This document shows positions 1 through 6,135 of a stretch of DNA of 6,135 nt, in pieces. The position numbers and the translations under genes are program-made. The notes beneath the pieces are model-generated. The model did not search any database. It saw nothing but the letters and a program-made list of their open reading frames with translations, and was not told the DNA's origin. The stretch spans positions 1-6,135 of the forward strand of contig JAQUNB010000078.1 in assembly GCA_028717825.1 (NCBI GenBank), in the 5' to 3' direction. The DNA is from Candidatus Omnitrophota bacterium (lineage in GTDB: Bacteria > Omnitrophota > Gorgyraeia > Tantalellales > Tantalellaceae). Position 1 is the first letter of the stretch. Each line of letters begins with the position of its first letter.

Positions 1-437
1 CATTTTTGGGTGTTGTTCAGCCCGAATGTTTTTTGCATATGCCGGACAAAAAGTAGGAGCGTAAACAGGAAAACAAAAATTATAAGCGCTGACCAGACAA
101 AAAGTGCTGTGTGCGGTGAGGAGATATAGCTAAAAGGGATCATTACAAAAGCCGTGACAGGCGAGTACCTGAAATGGTAAAACGGCTCATTTTTGTTATA
201 AACGTTGTCATTATCCGCGACCTTGACCTCGCTGGAAGAGATATAGGAAGATAGTTTAGCGCCCGCGTTATAGAGAACCCTGAAGTCGGGGTATCCTTCC
301 CAACCGGCCTCGCCGGGTTTTAAGGACGTATTACGGTTCAAATAACACACGCCGGCGGAAAAAGAGATCGCCAGGAATGTGATGATAAATATTGCGGGGC
401 TTGTGAATAGTTTTTTAAGAAAATGAAATATTCTCAT
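1..437 (-). CDS. GT87/DUF2029-like membrane glycosyltransferase, N-terminal part (cut by left edge)
   Basis: The minus strand reads open from an ATG at 437 to the left edge, giving 145 codons with the C-terminus outside the window. The protein starts MRIFHFLKKLF, then has a hydrophobic helix at about residues 14-32. A polar, probably extracytoplasmic loop follows, with DFRVLYNAGAKL at 51-62 and FRYSPVTAFVMIPF at 89-102, then a second helix at about 113-131. An acidic DF(x)VxYxAG motif after the first helix followed by FRY(x)P is typical of GT-C fold enzymes of the GT87/DUF2029 family, which use polyprenyl-phosphate sugars outside the membrane. D51 would be the candidate catalytic aspartate. 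ATG 437 is preferred because the basic-then-hydrophobic start looks natural and a promoter lies just before it. In-frame ATGs at 446 and 491 are possible alternatives. No Shine-Dalgarno is visible. The substrate is unknown, and family assignment from the N-terminus alone is moderate. Confidence 0.62.
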   Translation of the reverse strand, partial: MRIFHFLKKLFTSPAIFIITFLAISFSAGVCYLNRNTSLKPGEAGWEGYPDFRVLYNAGAKLSSYISSSEVKVADNDNVYNKNEPFYHFRYSPVTAFVMIPFSYISSPHTALFVWSALIIFVFLFTLLLFVRHMQKTFGLNNTQK

Positions 438-444
438 TAGGCAC

Positions 445-473
445 ATTATATTATGCGGGACGTTTTCGCACAA
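445..473 (-). promoter_or_regulatory. sigma70-like promoter for the leftward GT87-like gene
   Basis: Read on the minus strand, TTGTGC (473-468, 3 of 6 matches to TTGACA) is followed after exactly 17 bases by TATAAT (450-445, perfect -10). The expected transcription start, about 7 bases past the -10, falls at about 438-437. That is the A of the chosen ATG or the base before it, so the mRNA would be leaderless. The perfect -10 and ideal spacing are seen in the sequence; activity and leaderless translation are inferred. If the gene started at ATG 446 or 491, this promoter would lie inside the gene and the call would weaken. Confidence 0.5.
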
Positions 474-576
474 GGTCGTAAATGCCCGCATGGGGTATAG
501 CGCAAAAAGCATGGCGCAAAGAGAGACGACCGTTCGTTGTGTTCGCCGGGACTACGGATGAAGAAGTAAAAAAAAG

Positions 577-594
577 TTCTTTTGCAAAAAAGAA
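577..594. repeat. AT-rich inverted repeat overlapping the rightward -35 box
   Basis: TTCTTTT (577-583) and AAAAGAA (588-594) are perfect inverted 7-base arms around GCAA. The core TTTTGCAAAA (580-589) is itself a 10-base perfect palindrome. The repeat covers the -35 element (581-586) proposed for the cotransporter gene, a position where a repressor would block RNA polymerase. The arms hold almost no GC, so an RNA hairpin would be weak and a DNA operator is the likelier role. In a poly-A/T-rich stretch such a repeat can arise by chance, so this is a weak call. Confidence 0.25.
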
Positions 595-609
595 AAGATG
601 AGATAAAAT
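581..609 (+). promoter_or_regulatory. sigma70-like promoter for the cation-chloride cotransporter gene
   Basis: TTTGCA (581-586, 4 of 6 matches to TTGACA) and TAAAAT (604-609, 5 of 6 matches to TATAAT) are separated by 17 bases. The predicted transcription start is near 615-617 and the ATG is at 620, leaving a 5' leader of only a few bases, too short for a Shine-Dalgarno site. It lies back to back with the leftward promoter in the 182-base gap between the divergent genes. The rest of that gap (about 474-576) shows no gene or other recognisable signal. Confidence 0.5.
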
Positions 610-619
610 AAAAGACATT

Positions 620-2803
620 ATGTTTGAGAAAAACAACAGAACTGTAACATATAATCGTTTTGGCGCTTTCGAAGGCGTATTTACCCCAACGGTATTAAGC
701 ATCATGGGGGTAATTATGTATCTTCGCTTAGGCTGGGTTGTAGGCCAAGTCGGTCTTAGGGATGCGCTGGTTATCGTAATTATCAGTAATATTATTACCC
801 TTTTTACCGGTCTTTCAGCGGCAAGCATTACTACGAATGTTAGAGTCGGAACCGGTGGAGCCTATGCGATGATCTCTAAATCTTTGGGGTATGAGGCAGG
901 GGGAGCTATCGGTATACCCTTGTATCTATCACAAGCGATCTCTGTCGCATTCTATATTACCGGTTTTGCCGAATGCTGGGTTTCAATTTTCCCGCAGCAC
1001 AATTTACTCCTTGTTGCCACTATAACCTGGGCAGCGCTTTTTATGATCTCTTACACTAGCGCAAAATTAGCTTTTAGGCTTCAATACGGGATCATGGCCA
1101 TTATGGCGCTTTCGCTTGTATCGGCTTTCTTGGGCAAAGGCAGGATAGACCAAGCTGCGGTAGCATGGCAAGGCGTGGGGGAAGTGCCGTTTTGGCATGT
1201 TTTTGCCATATTTTTTCCGGCTGTAACCGGTATCCTTGCCGGGATCAGCATGTCGGGAGAATTGAAAAACCCCGAGCGTGATATACCAATAGGAACGCTC
1301 TCAGCGATAGCGATAAGCTTCTTAGTATACCTATCATTAACATTCTGGTTTGCGAGCATCGCCACGCCGCAGGACCTAGTCGCTAATAGATCAATAATCA
1401 TTGATGTTTCGCGATGGCGTTTTCTGGTGGTAGCGGGTATTATGGGCGCAACACTTTCTTCGGCATTGAGCATGTTGGTTGCGTCTCCCAGGACACTTCT
1501 TGCGTTAGCAAAACATAGGATCGTCCCTTTTCCGTATGCGTTCTCACAAATAAATGCAAAAGGCGAGCCCACGACAGCAATTCTTTTCACTGCCCTGATT
1601 TCACTGATAACGCTTACCGTAGGTACACTGGACATGGTAGCAGGGATCCTTACAATGTTTTTTCTCGTGACGTACGGGATGCTTAATATCTCTGTCTTTA
1701 TCGAGAAAGGTATCGGCATAGTAAGCTTTAGGCCCAAATTCCGTACCCCGCTGATATTCTCTTTTTTGGGAGCAGCCGGATGCTTTTGCGCGATGTTCCT
1801 CATTAATCCGCTATTTGGCATTATCTCAATTATTATTATTTGCGGTATTTATTTTTTGCTTTTGAGAAAAGAGATCGAACAAAACTGGCCGGATGTGCGA
1901 AAAGGATTATTTATTTTTATTGCCGAACAGGCAATAAAAATCGCATCGAGATTGCCTTATCATCCAAAGATCTGGAAGCCGAACCTTGTCATACCTATCG
2001 GGCATCCCAAAAAATGGTTCAGCGCAGTAGATTTCTTAAAAAGCATTGCTAACCCCAGCGGAAGGATAGATATATTTACGATTAAGGAACCGGCATATGA
2101 AGCCACGGGGGCTTTTACCGAACCTGCGCAGGGTAAAATAGAAGCTGAAATTTCGATCGAAAGAGAGATTAACGCTTTATGCGATTCCCTGAAAGAAGAG
2201 AATATTTTTGTTTCTTCTCATATCATAGAGTCTAAGGATGTAATTTCTGCGTCAAGGACCGTTCTGGAGACCTTAAAAAGCAGCGCATTTCCCCCTAATA
2301 TCCTCCTGATGCAGCTCAGCTTTAGCCCCGAACAAGATAGGTTTGTTGAATCTTTAGCAAATTCCTTATCCTCACGGGATATGGGCGTGATGCTTTTTTT
2401 TCTTCAGCCGGAAATAGGCCTCGGCCGTATGAAAATAATTAATCTCTGGGTGCGCGAAGGGAGCCCGAATACAGATCTTGCCATACTCACAGCCTTGAAC
2501 CTTCAGAGGAATTGGGACGCGACTATCCGATTTATCCAGGTTGTTAAAGACAAACAGGCTAAGACAAGGGTACAAAAATATTTCGAACATCTTAAAAAAC
2601 TTACAAGAATGCCCGGAGACACTGAAATAGTTGTGTTGTTGGGAGAATTTGATGAGGCAATTAAAAAGCCCCTACCCGCCGATCTGAATATTTTCGGTAT
2701 GTCCGAAGAGATAAACTTTCCGCATAAGCGCCAAATCGTGGTTTCCGTTAATACAAGTATACTATTTATGCGGGGTTCAAAACAAGAGAGCGCCATTGTT
2801 TAA
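620..2803 (+). CDS. Cation-chloride cotransporter, SLC12/NKCC-like (APC superfamily)
   Basis: This complete 727-residue protein is predicted to move Cl- together with Na+ and/or K+ across the cytoplasmic membrane. Residues 1 to about 420 form the LeuT-fold, 12-helix transporter domain. TM1 carries SIMGVIMYLRLGWVVGQ (27-43), TM3 carries VAFYITGFAE (109-118), TM6 carries FFPAVTGILAGISMSGELKN (198-217) and TM8 carries ATLSSALSMLVASPR (277-291). Y112, P200 and T203 match K+-site residues of NKCC1, and S280-S281 match its Na+-site serines. Residues from about 420 form a soluble domain like the SLC12 C-terminus, with QNWPDVRKG (421-429), KIWKPNLVIPIG (450-461) and INLWVREGSP (607-616). ATG 620 is chosen because the conserved TM1 region begins right after a short N-terminus; no Shine-Dalgarno precedes it. 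It heads a possible operon with the CLC and H+-ATPase genes. Family call is firm; ion specificity is inferred. Confidence 0.93.
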   Translation: MFEKNNRTVTYNRFGAFEGVFTPTVLSIMGVIMYLRLGWVVGQVGLRDALVIVIISNIITLFTGLSAASITTNVRVGTGGAYAMISKSLGYEAGGAIGIPLYLSQAISVAFYITGFAECWVSIFPQHNLLLVATITWAALFMISYTSAKLAFRLQYGIMAIMALSLVSAFLGKGRIDQAAVAWQGVGEVPFWHVFAIFFPAVTGILAGISMSGELKNPERDIPIGTLSAIAISFLVYLSLTFWFASIATPQDLVANRSIIIDVSRWRFLVVAGIMGATLSSALSMLVASPRTLLALAKHRIVPFPYAFSQINAKGEPTTAILFTALISLITLTVGTLDMVAGILTMFFLVTYGMLNISVFIEKGIGIVSFRPKFRTPLIFSFLGAAGCFCAMFLINPLFGIISIIIICGIYFLLLRKEIEQNWPDVRKGLFIFIAEQAIKIASRLPYHPKIWKPNLVIPIGHPKKWFSAVDFLKSIANPSGRIDIFTIKEPAYEATGAFTEPAQGKIEAEISIEREINALCDSLKEENIFVSSHIIESKDVISASRTVLETLKSSAFPPNILLMQLSFSPEQDRFVESLANSLSSRDMGVMLFFLQPEIGLGRMKIINLWVREGSPNTDLAILTALNLQRNWDATIRFIQVVKDKQAKTRVQKYFEHLKKLTRMPGDTEIVVLLGEFDEAIKKPLPADLNIFGMSEEINFPHKRQIVVSVNTSILFMRGSKQESAIV

Positions 2804-2931
2804 AAACAACCGGAAAATAATCAAGTATTAGCAAAACAAGAAGATTTGACGATATGCAAAAGGTGGATCGTGTGTAGAACAAATTTCCCCAAAAACGTTA
2901 CAAGTTTTTCCGTTAATAAAACTAAATCGCA
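2804..2931. other. Intergenic gap between cotransporter and CLC genes; no clear terminator
   Basis: These 128 AT-rich bases contain no convincing gene. AAAAAC (2891-2896) and GTTTTT (2904-2909) could form a weak 6-pair stem around a 7-base loop, but it lacks GC and no separate U-tract follows, so it is a poor terminator. TTGACG (2846-2851) is a good -35 match but has no -10 at normal spacing. TAAAAC (2917-2922) ends 9 bases before the CLC ATG and resembles a -10 placed as upstream of the cotransporter gene, but lacks a matching -35. Read-through from the upstream gene is plausible; a separate promoter cannot be excluded. Confidence 0.4.
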
Positions 2932-4284
2932 ATGAAGAAAAGATTAGCAGAACAATCATTATTATTTATAAGCGTTGTTAGGTGGATCACGCTGGCGACA
3001 ATTATCGGTATCATTGTCGGCATATCGACGGCCGTATTTTTAAAGACGCTGAATTACGGTATCGTATTTGCCAATAGGCAACAGTATTTTTTCCTGCTGA
3101 TGCCCGCGGCCTTTTTCATGAGTTCCCTGATAATTACATATCTTGCTCCTGAAGCCGGGGGCCATGGCACCGAGAAAGTTATCGAAGCCGTTCATAACCG
3201 TTCAGGCAGGATTAACCCGGCCGTTGTTCCTGTTAAGTTGTTCGCGACGGTAATAACTATTGCAAGCGGCGGATCCGCAGGCAAGGAAGGGCCTTGTGCG
3301 CAGATCGGGGCAGGATTGGCGTCTCTTTTTGCCAGTATTTTTAAATTTGATAATAGCGATCGTAGAAAACTTGTCATCTGCGGGATCAGCGCAGGGTTTG
3401 CCGCAGTGTTCGGCACGCCGATTGCCGGAGCGATCTTTGGAGTGGAAGTTCTTTTTGTGGGGAGTATTCTTTATGATGTTCTATTGCCTTCTTTTATCTC
3501 CGGAATCATAAGTTATCATGTCGCCGAATTATTTGGGACCAAGTATTTTTATCATACATTAAGTTTTATTCCCGTTTTTACGCAACTGTTTTTTCTTAAG
3601 GTAATTATGGCCGGTATATTTTTTGGTTTATGTTCGTTTATAATGATAGAGATATTAAGACTCGGGGAAAAAATATCCGAGAAAATAAGGATATGGCTGC
3701 CCTTTAAGAGTATTATGGGCGGATTTATCCTTGTTGGTCTGACTTTTATGTTCTCAAAACAGTATCTTGGGCTGGGGCTGAACACAATTGAAAATTGTCT
3801 GGGAGGAGGAAAAGTCCAGTGGTACGCATTTCTTGTTAAGTCTATTTTTACAAGCTTAACCCTTAATTTTGGGGGCAGTGGCGGTATAGTCACGCCAATA
3901 TTTTTCGTTGGCAGTGCTTCAGGAAATATGCTAGCCCAGATTTTCAATTTGGATATTGCGACATTTTCAGCGTTGGGCTTCGTGGCTCTTTTAGCCGGGA
4001 CCGCTAATACGCCCATCGCTGCGAGCATTATGGCTATAGAATTATTTGGACCTAAGATCGCGCCGTATGCCGCCGTAGCATGTATTATCAGTTTTCTTAT
4101 GACAGGTCATCGTAGCGTATACCCTTCACAGATTTTAGCTTTTAAAAAATCTAAATTTATCGAAGTAAACACGGGCAAAGAAATGCAGAATATCAAAATA
4201 AGTTTTCAAGGTTTCAAAAATAGCCGCATGAGTAAATTTATCTCGAAGATAAAATCATTTTATATAATGACGAGGAAAAAATAA
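2932..4284 (+). CDS. CLC-family chloride channel/transporter without CBS domains
   Basis: This complete 450-residue membrane protein carries the CLC signatures in order. GGHGTEKVIEAVH (76-88) sits at the GSGIP position. GGSAGKEGPCAQIG (113-126) includes the gating glutamate E119. FGTPIAGAIFGVEVL (160-174) is the helix with the internal glutamate position in exchangers. GGIVTP (317-322) and TGHRSVYPSQ (391-400), with pore tyrosine Y397, complete the pore. The protein should form a homodimer conducting Cl- or a similar anion. Aligned by eye to E. coli ClcA, gating E148 is kept, E203 becomes V173 and the central serine becomes H78. A basic tail of about 45 residues follows the last helix in place of CBS domains. 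ATG 2932 follows no Shine-Dalgarno but gives a natural basic start (MKKR) before the first helix. The H+-ATPase gene begins 14 bases after its stop, implying cotranscription. Channel versus exchanger is unresolved. Confidence 0.93.
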   Translation: MKKRLAEQSLLFISVVRWITLATIIGIIVGISTAVFLKTLNYGIVFANRQQYFFLLMPAAFFMSSLIITYLAPEAGGHGTEKVIEAVHNRSGRINPAVVPVKLFATVITIASGGSAGKEGPCAQIGAGLASLFASIFKFDNSDRRKLVICGISAGFAAVFGTPIAGAIFGVEVLFVGSILYDVLLPSFISGIISYHVAELFGTKYFYHTLSFIPVFTQLFFLKVIMAGIFFGLCSFIMIEILRLGEKISEKIRIWLPFKSIMGGFILVGLTFMFSKQYLGLGLNTIENCLGGGKVQWYAFLVKSIFTSLTLNFGGSGGIVTPIFFVGSASGNMLAQIFNLDIATFSALGFVALLAGTANTPIAASIMAIELFGPKIAPYAAVACIISFLMTGHRSVYPSQILAFKKSKFIEVNTGKEMQNIKISFQGFKNSRMSKFISKIKSFYIMTRKK

Positions 4285-4298
4285 CTTATTTAAAAGAT

Positions 4299-6135
4299 AT
4301 GAAGAATAAGACTTCGGATTTACAGAAAAAGAATAAGCAGTTGGGAGAACTGAGTTTAATCGACCTAAAAAACAGTCTTGCTTTTAGTCCAGAGGGGTTG
4401 GCGCAGAAAGAGGCAGTGAGACGTTTAGAGCAATATGGCCGCAACGAGCTTGTTGAAAAAGAGATCAATCCTGTGCTGAAATTCTTTGGTTATTTCTGGG
4501 GACCGATCCCTTGGATGATCGAAGTTGCTATTGTGTTGGCGGCCATTGTGCACGATTGGCCCGATTTTTTTATTATTTTGACCCTTCTTATCGTTAACGC
4601 GGGTGTAGGATTTTGGGAGGAGTTCCAAGCGGGTAACGCCATAGCGGCTCTGAAGGCAACGCTTGCGCTTAAAGCGAAGGTAAAAAGAGACGGCGAGTGG
4701 AGTGGCATATCAGCCGTAGGGCTGGTCCCGGGAGATCTTATACGTATTCGAATAGGAGATATAGTCCCTGCTGACGCAAAATTGCTGGAGGGTGACCCCA
4801 TAGAGGTTGATCAGTCAGCATTAACCGGCGAATCGTTGCCTGTTGAGCGTAAAACCGGGGGAATTGTTTATTCCGGGTCGATCCTGAAGCGCGGGGAAAT
4901 CGACGCGCTTGTATATGCCACGGGGGAACATACCTATTTTGGTGAGACGACTCGCCTTGTCGGAGAAACGCAGACGGTCAGCCATTTTCAGCGTGCGATA
5001 ATGAAAATAGGCGATTATCTTATTGTTGTTGCGTTGGTGCTCGTGAGCATCATCCTGGTAGTGGCGTTTTTCAGAGATCATAACATGCTTAAATCTCTTG
5101 AGTTTGTCTTGATCTTGACCGTTGCCGCCATTCCCGTTGCCATGCCCACCGTGCTGTCGGTAACAATGGCCGTTGGCGCGAAGATATTGGCCAAAAAAGA
5201 GGTCATTGTCTCTCGCCTGGCAAGTATTGAAGAGTTGGCAGGCATCGATGTCCTGTGCTCTGATAAAACGGGAACTCTCACGCAAAATAAATTACAGCTC
5301 GGCGATCCTTTTACTTTTGCAGGGAATAGCAGAGATGAACTTATTTTGAACGCAGCGCTGGCTTCACGAAGAGAAGATGAGGATGTTATAGACCTAACGG
5401 TACTGGGAGGGCTCAAAGATCCGGCTCGGCTCGGCGATTATCAGATCATACACTTCATGCCGTTTGATCCCGTTGAAAAACGTACGGAAGCTACAGTCAA
5501 AGGGCCGGGAGGAAGAGAATTTACGGTAACAAAAGGGGCGCCCCAGATAATCCTTGCGCTTACACATAATGCCGATGAGATCAAAAAAGAAGTGGAGCAA
5601 AAAGTTTCCGAATTCGCGTCCCGGGGATTCCGTTCACTTGGCGTCGCTCGCTCTCTTGAAAAGGGCAAGTGGGATTTTCTGGGGATACTGCCTATGTTCG
5701 ATCCGCCCCGTGAAGATTCTAAAGCCATGGTAACGACCGCAAAAGCTATGGGGATTGACGTAAAAATGTTGACAGGGGATCAACTAGCGATCGCCAAGGA
5801 AACAGCTAGGCAGCTGGACCTAGGGGCAAACATATTAGATGCAGGTTCTTTCGCTGACGCCAAACATCCTGACGCGGCCCAGCTTGAAGAAGAGATCAAT
5901 AATGCCGATGGGTATGCCCAGGTCTTTCCTAAGCATAAGTATCAGATAGTCGCCGTATTGCAGAAAAAAGGGAATATTGTGGGGATGACCGGCGATGGCG
6001 TGAACGATGCCCCTGCGTTGAAAAAGTCAGACGTTGGTATTGCGGTATCAGGGGCTACCGATGCGGCGCGGGCAGCAGCTGCCATTGTATTGTTACAGGC
6101 GGGGCTTTCTGTGATCATCGATGCTGTTAAAGAGA
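4299..6135 (+). CDS. Plasma-membrane-type H+-transporting P-type ATPase (class IIIA), C-terminus cut by right edge
   Basis: The frame is open from ATG 4299 to the right edge, giving 612 codons, perhaps three quarters of the usual bacterial protein. It should pump H+ outward using ATP. An N-terminal cation-ATPase region (about 15-60) precedes M1/M2, with N100 in LLIVN matching AHA2 N106. The actuator domain has PGDLIRIRIGDIVPAD (144-159) and TGES (176-179). M4 has AAIPVAMPT (276-284). The phosphorylated aspartate is D322 in CSDKTGTLT (320-328). The nucleotide-binding domain has KGAP (413-415 for GAP), followed by DPPR (468-471), TGDQ (492-495) and the hinge TGDGVNDAP (564-572). These match plant and fungal proton pumps much better than Ca2+, Na+/K+ or heavy-metal ATPases. 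The sequence stops before M5/M6, so the arginine and aspartate controlling proton transport, and any regulatory tail, are not visible. Only a weak AAAAGA precedes the start. The 14-base gap from the CLC gene indicates one operon. Confidence 0.95.
   Translation, partial: MKNKTSDLQKKNKQLGELSLIDLKNSLAFSPEGLAQKEAVRRLEQYGRNELVEKEINPVLKFFGYFWGPIPWMIEVAIVLAAIVHDWPDFFIILTLLIVNAGVGFWEEFQAGNAIAALKATLALKAKVKRDGEWSGISAVGLVPGDLIRIRIGDIVPADAKLLEGDPIEVDQSALTGESLPVERKTGGIVYSGSILKRGEIDALVYATGEHTYFGETTRLVGETQTVSHFQRAIMKIGDYLIVVALVLVSIILVVAFFRDHNMLKSLEFVLILTVAAIPVAMPTVLSVTMAVGAKILAKKEVIVSRLASIEELAGIDVLCSDKTGTLTQNKLQLGDPFTFAGNSRDELILNAALASRREDEDVIDLTVLGGLKDPARLGDYQIIHFMPFDPVEKRTEATVKGPGGREFTVTKGAPQIILALTHNADEIKKEVEQKVSEFASRGFRSLGVARSLEKGKWDFLGILPMFDPPREDSKAMVTTAKAMGIDVKMLTGDQLAIAKETARQLDLGANILDAGSFADAKHPDAAQLEEEINNADGYAQVFPKHKYQIVAVLQKKGNIVGMTGDGVNDAPALKKSDVGIAVSGATDAARAAAAIVLLQAGLSVIIDAVKE

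Noticed and set aside
566..594. Leftward hairpin plus T-tract (minus strand of the 577-594 repeat followed by the 568-575 A-run) as a terminator
   Set aside because: The stem has almost no GC pairs, and no gene ends here on the minus strand.
451..828. Minus-strand open frame of 125 codons across the divergent promoter region
   Set aside because: It overlaps the conserved start of the cotransporter gene, shows no family motif, and conflicts with both promoters.
1081..1821. Long minus-strand open frame (246 codons) inside the cotransporter gene
   Set aside because: It is antisense to strongly conserved SLC12 coding sequence; its composition fits a shadow frame.
2846..2851. TTGACG as a -35 box for a separate CLC promoter
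   Set aside because: No acceptable -10 hexamer lies 15-19 bases downstream.
2854..2877. Seven-codon reading frame (MQKVDRV) in the gap before the CLC gene, considered as a leader peptide
   Set aside because: It has no ribosome site, no regulatory codon run and no attenuator hairpin pair; a frame this short is expected by chance.
2891..2909. AAAAAC/GTTTTT inverted repeat considered as a rho-independent terminator of the cotransporter gene
   Set aside because: The stem is six mostly A-T pairs with a seven-base loop and no U-run beyond the arm itself, too weak for a terminator.
3552..4028. Minus-strand open frame (158 codons) inside the CLC gene
   Set aside because: It is antisense to conserved CLC helices and has no recognisable domain or start signal.
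4821..5285. Minus-strand open frame (154 codons) rich in His, Gln and Asn inside the ATPase gene
   Set aside because: The low-complexity residues are the antisense reading of conserved ATPase codons, so it is not a gene.
1..6135. CRISPR arrays, tRNA or rRNA genes, insertion sequences, riboswitches and attachment sites
   Set aside because: I looked on both strands and saw no regular spaced repeats, tRNA-like cloverleaf, transposase motif or terminal inverted repeats.

Overview
The window looks like a piece of a bacterial chromosome of moderate to low GC content, probably from an uncultured or little-studied lineage. Two well-formed sigma70-like promoters favour Bacteria over Archaea. None of the four visible genes has a clear Shine-Dalgarno sequence, and two start almost on top of their promoters. 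I cannot fix the phylum from the sequence; a candidate phylum such as Omnitrophota is only a guess.

Layout. Positions 1-437 (minus strand) hold the first 145 codons of a membrane protein resembling GT87/DUF2029 glycosyltransferases, cut by the left edge. Positions 438-619 are a divergent control region with one promoter facing each way and a small AT-rich inverted repeat over the rightward -35. Three plus-strand genes follow. The first (620-2803) is a complete cation-chloride cotransporter of the SLC12 type. The second (2932-4284) is a complete CLC chloride channel or transporter without CBS domains. The third (4299-6135) is the first 612 codons of a plasma-membrane-type H+ P-ATPase (class IIIA), cut by the right edge just before M5. 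The CLC and ATPase genes are 14 bases apart and almost certainly cotranscribed. The cotransporter gene is separated from them by 128 bases with no convincing terminator, so all three may form one unit.

How they may work together (inference). The three genes look like a compact ion and volume-homeostasis set whose closest functional parallels are eukaryotic: an NKCC-like cotransporter, a CLC chloride pathway and a PMA1/AHA2-like proton pump. The CLC has valine where CLC proton exchangers carry the internal proton glutamate, so it may pass chloride passively. It could then balance the charge moved by the electrogenic H+ pump encoded directly downstream. The cotransporter keeps residues matching the K+ site and the paired TM8 serines of the Na+ site of NKCC1, which suggests Na+-K+-Cl- rather than K+-Cl- transport. 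These are sequence-based predictions; no transport activity can be read directly from the DNA.
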